Assembly: GCA_900751685.1 (NCBI GenBank)
Contig: CAADSR010000187.1
Coordinates: 1 to 7,469 of the forward strand
Source: Clostridia bacterium
GTDB lineage: Bacteria > Bacillota > Clostridia > UBA1381
Direction: 5' to 3'
DNA length: 7,469 nt
Both the position numbers and the translations under genes were made by a program. Below the pieces are notes generated by a model. The model searched no databases. It was not told where the DNA came from and saw only the letters and a list, made by a program, of their open reading frames with translations. How positions within the stretch are numbered: the stretch's first letter is position 1; each line of letters opens with the position of its first letter. This document shows, in pieces, positions 5,001-7,469 of the stretch.

Positions 5001-7469
5001 ACCGTACTGCCGGCAAGCCTGTTTACTGTGATCACCGCAGCTGTATCTCCCTCCGGCACAGCCTCCCAGTCAACACCTGCCCATATCCTGTCATCAGAAT
5101 ACACTGTTCCGCTCTGCTTGCTGAACTTGATCCAATCCTGGTCTGCGCTCACGTTCCAATCAAATGAGCCGCCTCCTGTGTTATATATATCAATGAACCT
5201 GATGTCCTTGGAATAGCCGGAAAACTTCATATCTTCGCTTGCTATCCCCATATTTGTATGTTTAATATCTGTCTCTTCACTTGCCGACGCCTGTGGAGCT
5301 CTGCCCATCGTACCAAAGCTCGTACCCCACCATTCAAAGAACGGGTCCATTATTTTATACCATTTTTTATCAAGCATTGTATTATACTCTGTGTTATCAG
5401 CAGAAAGCTGCTCTTTTGCTTCTTTGTTGATGCGGAAGTATTTATTTGCAGCAGAGCCTCTTCCCTCCGTTGCGTAAAGCTTTGCTTTATCTGCCCCGAC
5501 AAAGGATTTTGCCTGATTATAAGAGCTTCTTAACGGATAGAGCTGCAACTCATAAAATGCCGGCTTCAGACCCGCGTCAAGCCCCTCATATAAGGTCTCG
5601 GAACGCTTTGTGAGGGCTTCATACCGGTCAATATACTGCTGCCCTTCATCGCCATAGGCTTCGTATGCAAATAAGCCTGATGAGAACATATCCGGCTTTC
5701 TTGCCGCGCTCAGCATGTCAAAGCCTTGTTCTATGTCTGCATATTCAGCCGCTTTGGCGTCGTCAAAGCCAAAATCACGCTTTGCCTTTGCTGCCCTGTA
5801 CTCTCTTAAATCCATATTCCTGATGTTGTTGACATCGTTTGCCAAATCCATAAAATATTCCAGGTCATTTTCAGCAGGCTTGATATCACCCACATTTACG
5901 ACCCACACCTGGCGCGCATAACTGTCATATGCTTTTGTCATCTGTTCCCGGATCTGAGCCATAGGCGTTGTACTGAGCCAAAGCTGGCTTTTAGGCGCTC
6001 CATGATAGGACAAATGGTAGTATATTCCCGCACCCCCCGGATGCTGATATGTTTCCTCAGTAGGGAGCTGCCTTATATTGCCGAAGTTATCGTCTGTCCA
6101 CATAATTGTTACATCATCCGGAAGGTCCATACCGGAGTCGTATATCGGCTGAAGCTCTTTATATGGTACAAACATTTGAGGCACCTCCTCCGCATTCTTG
6201 CCAAGTACCTCCTCGATCATCTTGCGCTGCTCTGTGATTATTTCCTCAAGCATCCGTGCTTTTTCCTTATTCGTGGATGCGCCCACAGGCTGCCATTCCT
6301 CATCATGCATCCCACGCATACCCACATTATATATATTTTCGTATGCTCCATACTCTACAAGCACCTCGCGCCAGTAGTCAAGCAAAAGCTCCTTATTATC
6401 TACAGGCTCATTGGTATCCGGATCCACAGATGTCCACACATAAGCACAGCGTGTTTTTCCACTGTCCAGTAATTTATTATAAAGAACTTTATCGCGATGT
6501 TCTTCCTCCCACTTCTTTTGGAAGTCTACAAATTCCCCAAGATTATTTCTTAAAAACATTTCGCAATGAGAAGAACCCATAATAATGCCGTATCGATCAG
6601 CATTTTTCGCATTAAGCGGGTTTTGATGGAAAGCAGGGGAGTACTCATGCATTGCAGGCCATAGGTAATTTGCACCTAAGCGTAATAGCAATTCATATAC
6701 TCTTGGATACAATTGCGTGTAATCAGTATCCGCCTTTTCAAACGCGTAATCCTTAAGTGACTGCTCGTCATTGATAAAGATCCCCCTGTATTTGACAGAT
6801 GGTTCACTCTTTACATATGGCTCATTAAGATTTACATAAAGAGAATCCGCATGTCCAACAGGAACATCTGCCCACCAATACCACGGCGAAACACCCATTT
6901 TTTCACTGAGATCATACACGCCGTAAATAGTCCCCCGCCGGTCGGAGCCCGCGATCACAAGAGTATCATCTACCACTTGGGTCTTAAAGCTCTCCCATTT
7001 CCCATCAATTTCTGAAACATCAATCTTTCCGGAAGCAGCAAGCATATCAACCACGCCGCCTTCACCTACCGTGCCTACAACGACATCTATTTGTGATAAA
7101 TCACTGCTTTGGTATATCGTATCCGTAAGAGGGTTCATTCCCTCTAAGCTATCCCATACAAAGCCCTTTAGCTTTCTCTCCCCAGGTATGGCAACAACAT
7201 CTGAAAATAAGAATGTACCATTAGATGATGTATGATCCGCAATAGCTATTTGGTCAAGTGTACCATCCTGCTTATAAACAGCCATGATGCCAGTGCCTTC
7301 TCCTTCATACTTGTCACCGGCTTTCATCGTGATTTTACCATCTGCATATGTAAAATTCGATTCCCCCACAGCATTTACTGTTTTAGGCTGCTTGCCCGTA
7401 ACCTTTTCAATATCTGTACTTAAATCACCGGCAGCCCGTATCACCGCTTGATTTTCCTTGCTGTCAACA
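2060..7469 (-). CDS. Glycoside hydrolase family 115 protein (xylan alpha-glucuronidase type), 5' end outside window
   Basis: The visible 1802 residues lack the N-terminus. Translation continues in frame (VDSKENQA) above the GTG at 7442-7444 to the window edge, so the start and any signal peptide lie outside. GH115 enzymes cleave (4-O-methyl-)glucuronic acid from internal xyloses of glucuronoxylan, usually outside the cell. In order: N-terminal alpha/beta domain with GSDRRGTIYGVYDLS (6905-6949) and SPWYWWADVPVG; catalytic barrel with KYRGIFINDE, NYLWPAM, GMRGMHDEEWQP (6287-6322), WTDDNFGNIRQLP (near 6062-6100) and YYHLSYHGAPKSQLWLSTTP; helical domain to about 5280; BACON-like beta-sandwich (about 4967-5215); GH115 C-terminal domain starting YVSVEAEHY (4433-4918); Ig-like domains (about 3770-4350); and two copies of a jelly-roll plus small beta-sandwich module (2063-3733). 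Usual GH115 proteins have 800-1000 residues, so this one is nearly twice normal size. It has no LPXTG, SLH or dockerin end. The acidic residues in MRGMHDEE and WTDDN are candidate catalytic or substrate contacts; I did not assign them individually. Confidence 0.93.
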   Translation of the reverse strand, partial: VDSKENQAVIRAAGDLSTDIEKVTGKQPKTVNAVGESNFTYADGKITMKAGDKYEGEGTGIMAVYKQDGTLDQIAIADHTSSNGTFLFSDVVAIPGERKLKGFVWDSLEGMNPLTDTIYQSSDLSQIDVVVGTVGEGGVVDMLAASGKIDVSEIDGKWESFKTQVVDDTLVIAGSDRRGTIYGVYDLSEKMGVSPWYWWADVPVGHADSLYVNLNEPYVKSEPSVKYRGIFINDEQSLKDYAFEKADTDYTQLYPRVYELLLRLGANYLWPAMHEYSPAFHQNPLNAKNADRYGIIMGSSHCEMFLRNNLGEFVDFQKKWEEEHRDKVLYNKLLDSGKTRCAYVWTSVDPDTNEPVDNKELLLDYWREVLVEYGAYENIYNVGMRGMHDEEWQPVGASTNKEKARMLEEIITEQRKMIEEVLGKNAEEVPQMFVPYKELQPIYDSGMDLPDDVTIMWTDDNFGNIRQLPTEETYQHPGGAGIYYHLSYHGAPKSQLWLSTTPMAQIREQMTKAYDSYARQVWVVNVGDIKPAENDLEYFMDLANDVNNIRNMDLREYRAAKAKRDFGFDDAKAAEYADIEQGFDMLSAARKPDMFSSGLFAYEAYGDEGQQYIDRYEALTKRSETLYEGLDAGLKPAFYELQLYPLRSSYNQAKSFVGADKAKLYATEGRGSAANKYFRINKEAKEQLSADNTEYNTMLDKKWYKIMDPFFEWWGTSFGTMGRAPQASASEETDIKHTNMGIASEDMKFSGYSKDIRFIDIYNTGGGSFDWNVSADQDWIKFSKQSGTVYSDDRIWAGVDWEAVPEGDTAAVITVNRLAGSTVVDQEKIPVTVKNTTVELDEKTYAEANGYVSVEAEHYTSAVANGVYSWETEMERGRSGDALKAYPNFAMGIENPNMEDSAYTEYKIYFESTGTFDVDIYRMPTLNERGETSFAIGMDEAVPTVLKGVNKWTGGKANASWTDGTDGWSNGVYANNQTLNTTVTVSTPGYHTLRLYSIDTGVIIDKIVITTGEKQQSYFGAPESYNSTFNNKAPAFPAAKTVEMVAVEGNYNPDVITATASIDGSTLNGIQFVKAGTKNETAKAAAVAYRADGAMTGCKIVDIALSDKALDEAFDVAFDLDLSNAVKVDVIVYDNDAKLQVLAPAKSFAISDETMEAADTIAFNKSVSNYIGRQSMVRVTSDDGALVYMGQEEIALGSYKTIPLLDKSAEYYTIKVGVYGEQNVLEKKVYTAENYIPSEGVTLPVYTQSFGADISGDQNIIVSGTAGYDSTNGNIKMNSGTVTVIPEGNVGMVQGRKLCVESDIAYGKLSGKYMTHKILDSKGREIMVSKLSAYGTGAQSLKINGEEKLSDGKLPASLTAENNAMTAKYTHYKTVIDPVGGTVAVMVTNEKNDKVTVYYGALGADVKDVGSIVFSSDYGTADRSCYVDNVVLSAETDPRFKMVISAEDKNGEVIEPADIRVTDALYGTLISPEVDGTYMLCEGSYQYAVSYNGEEQAGSFDVFSAMQTNEIVVPYNIEYTNNFKVNVSTQDDTENSSQELYSWDFIENQTGEGKNVPVLSGGAYYDESRGAVSLSASAAGGLTVNFENAIKMENTHKAVIEFDMGFAKLSKKSSGYAITDTAGNKIVDFSLNEYNNDSSNQKLEIGGKNTAAGNEIMNCVAVTSGNGMTAGLTHFKNEIDFATGAVTVTVSSKNGVGIFKGTMLNINDGIAALALTSNHTDPGRNTYVDNISVRLEAVPVKRVIFEAEYLEEPVTAEITVIDVDTGISIPYAAEGILLRAGDYRYTATYGENKISGSFSVIS
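2063..3733 (-). repeat. Two diverged tandem copies of a ~260-residue C-terminal module
   Basis: Copy A is encoded at 2963-3733 and copy B at 2063-2848, joined by a 38-residue linker. Matching landmarks in the same order are MTAKYTHYKTVIDPVGGTVA and MTAGLTHFKNEIDFATGAVT; CYVDNVVLSAE and TYVDNISVRLE; and SYQYAVSYNGEEQAGSFDV and DYRYTATYGENKISGSFSV. Each copy looks like a LamG-like jelly roll (about 190 residues) followed by a small beta-sandwich (about 65 residues). A carbohydrate-binding role is likely from the context but not proven. The similarity is clear in protein and weak in DNA, so the duplication is old. Confidence 0.75.
7109..7354 (-). other. Probable beta-sandwich domain inserted in the GH115 N-terminal domain
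   Basis: In ordinary GH115 proteins the DIE.VTGK.P helix leads almost directly to the VVVGTVG strand. Here about 82 residues stand between DIEKVTGKQP and IDVVVGTVGEGG. The insert contains IMAVYKQDGTLDQIAIAD and KLKGFVWDSLEGMNPLTD, the pattern of a small beta-sandwich common in secreted clostridial proteins, usually placed after catalytic domains. A related copy lies at 4037-4222 in the same gene. The boundaries are estimates. Confidence 0.6.

Noticed and set aside
6002..6472. 156-codon plus-strand open frame
   Set aside because: It lies entirely antisense to the well-conserved GH115 catalytic region, has no recognisable domain, and is rich in His, Cys and Ile as expected for a shadow frame.
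6256..6582. 108-codon plus-strand open frame
   Set aside because: It is antisense to the GH115 barrel, overlaps another shadow frame, and shows no family signature.
7442..7444. GTG as the start of the large GH115 gene
   Set aside because: The reading frame stays open to the window edge and encodes VDSKENQA before VIRAAGDL, matching the usual GH115 N-terminal domain. There is no signal peptide after the GTG, so the true start lies outside.
1..7469. Mobile elements, CRISPR arrays, tRNA or rRNA genes, or a defence system
   Set aside because: I found no transposase or integrase motifs, no regularly spaced repeats, and no tRNA- or rRNA-like sequence on either strand.

Overview
The window looks like chromosome of an anaerobic Clostridia-type Firmicute. 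This rests on AT-rich spacers, AGAGGTG ribosome binding sites, a Gram-positive style lipoprotein with a stalk domain, a TIGR04076-type protein, and a very large multidomain plant-cell-wall enzyme. I cannot name a genus from the sequence. All three intact genes lie on the minus strand. The only plus-strand coding trace is the broken tail of an AraC-type regulator at the left edge.

Layout from left to right. Positions 14-187 (+) hold a disconnected AraC/XylS DNA-binding tail. Positions 236-287 form a strong hairpin terminator serving the minus-strand operon to its right. Positions 286-618 (-) encode a small TIGR04076-family protein of unknown function, and 676-1707 (-) encode an exported lipoprotein that fuses a copper-amine-oxidase-N-type stalk domain to a flavodoxin. 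These two share one promoter (1744-1772) and one terminator. The promoter carries a direct repeat overlapping its -35 box, which suggests a regulator site. Positions 1773-2000 are AT-rich spacer without a gene. Positions 1997-2048 hold the terminator of the next gene. Positions 2060-7469 (-) are one huge gene, cut off at its 5' end by the window edge, for a family 115 glycoside hydrolase (xylan alpha-glucuronidase type) with about 790 residues of extra C-terminal beta-sandwich modules.

The big enzyme most likely removes (4-O-methyl-)glucuronic acid side chains from glucuronoxylan outside the cell. The flavodoxin/TIGR04076 pair is a separate transcription unit, and nothing in the sequence ties it to polysaccharide use. 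I see no mobile element, CRISPR array, tRNA or rRNA. The least ordinary content is the architecture of the two exported proteins. A small beta-sandwich domain appears to be inserted in the N-terminal domain of the GH115 enzyme and to recur after its catalytic part. A 260-residue module is tandemly duplicated at its C-terminus. The flavodoxin is tethered outside the membrane.
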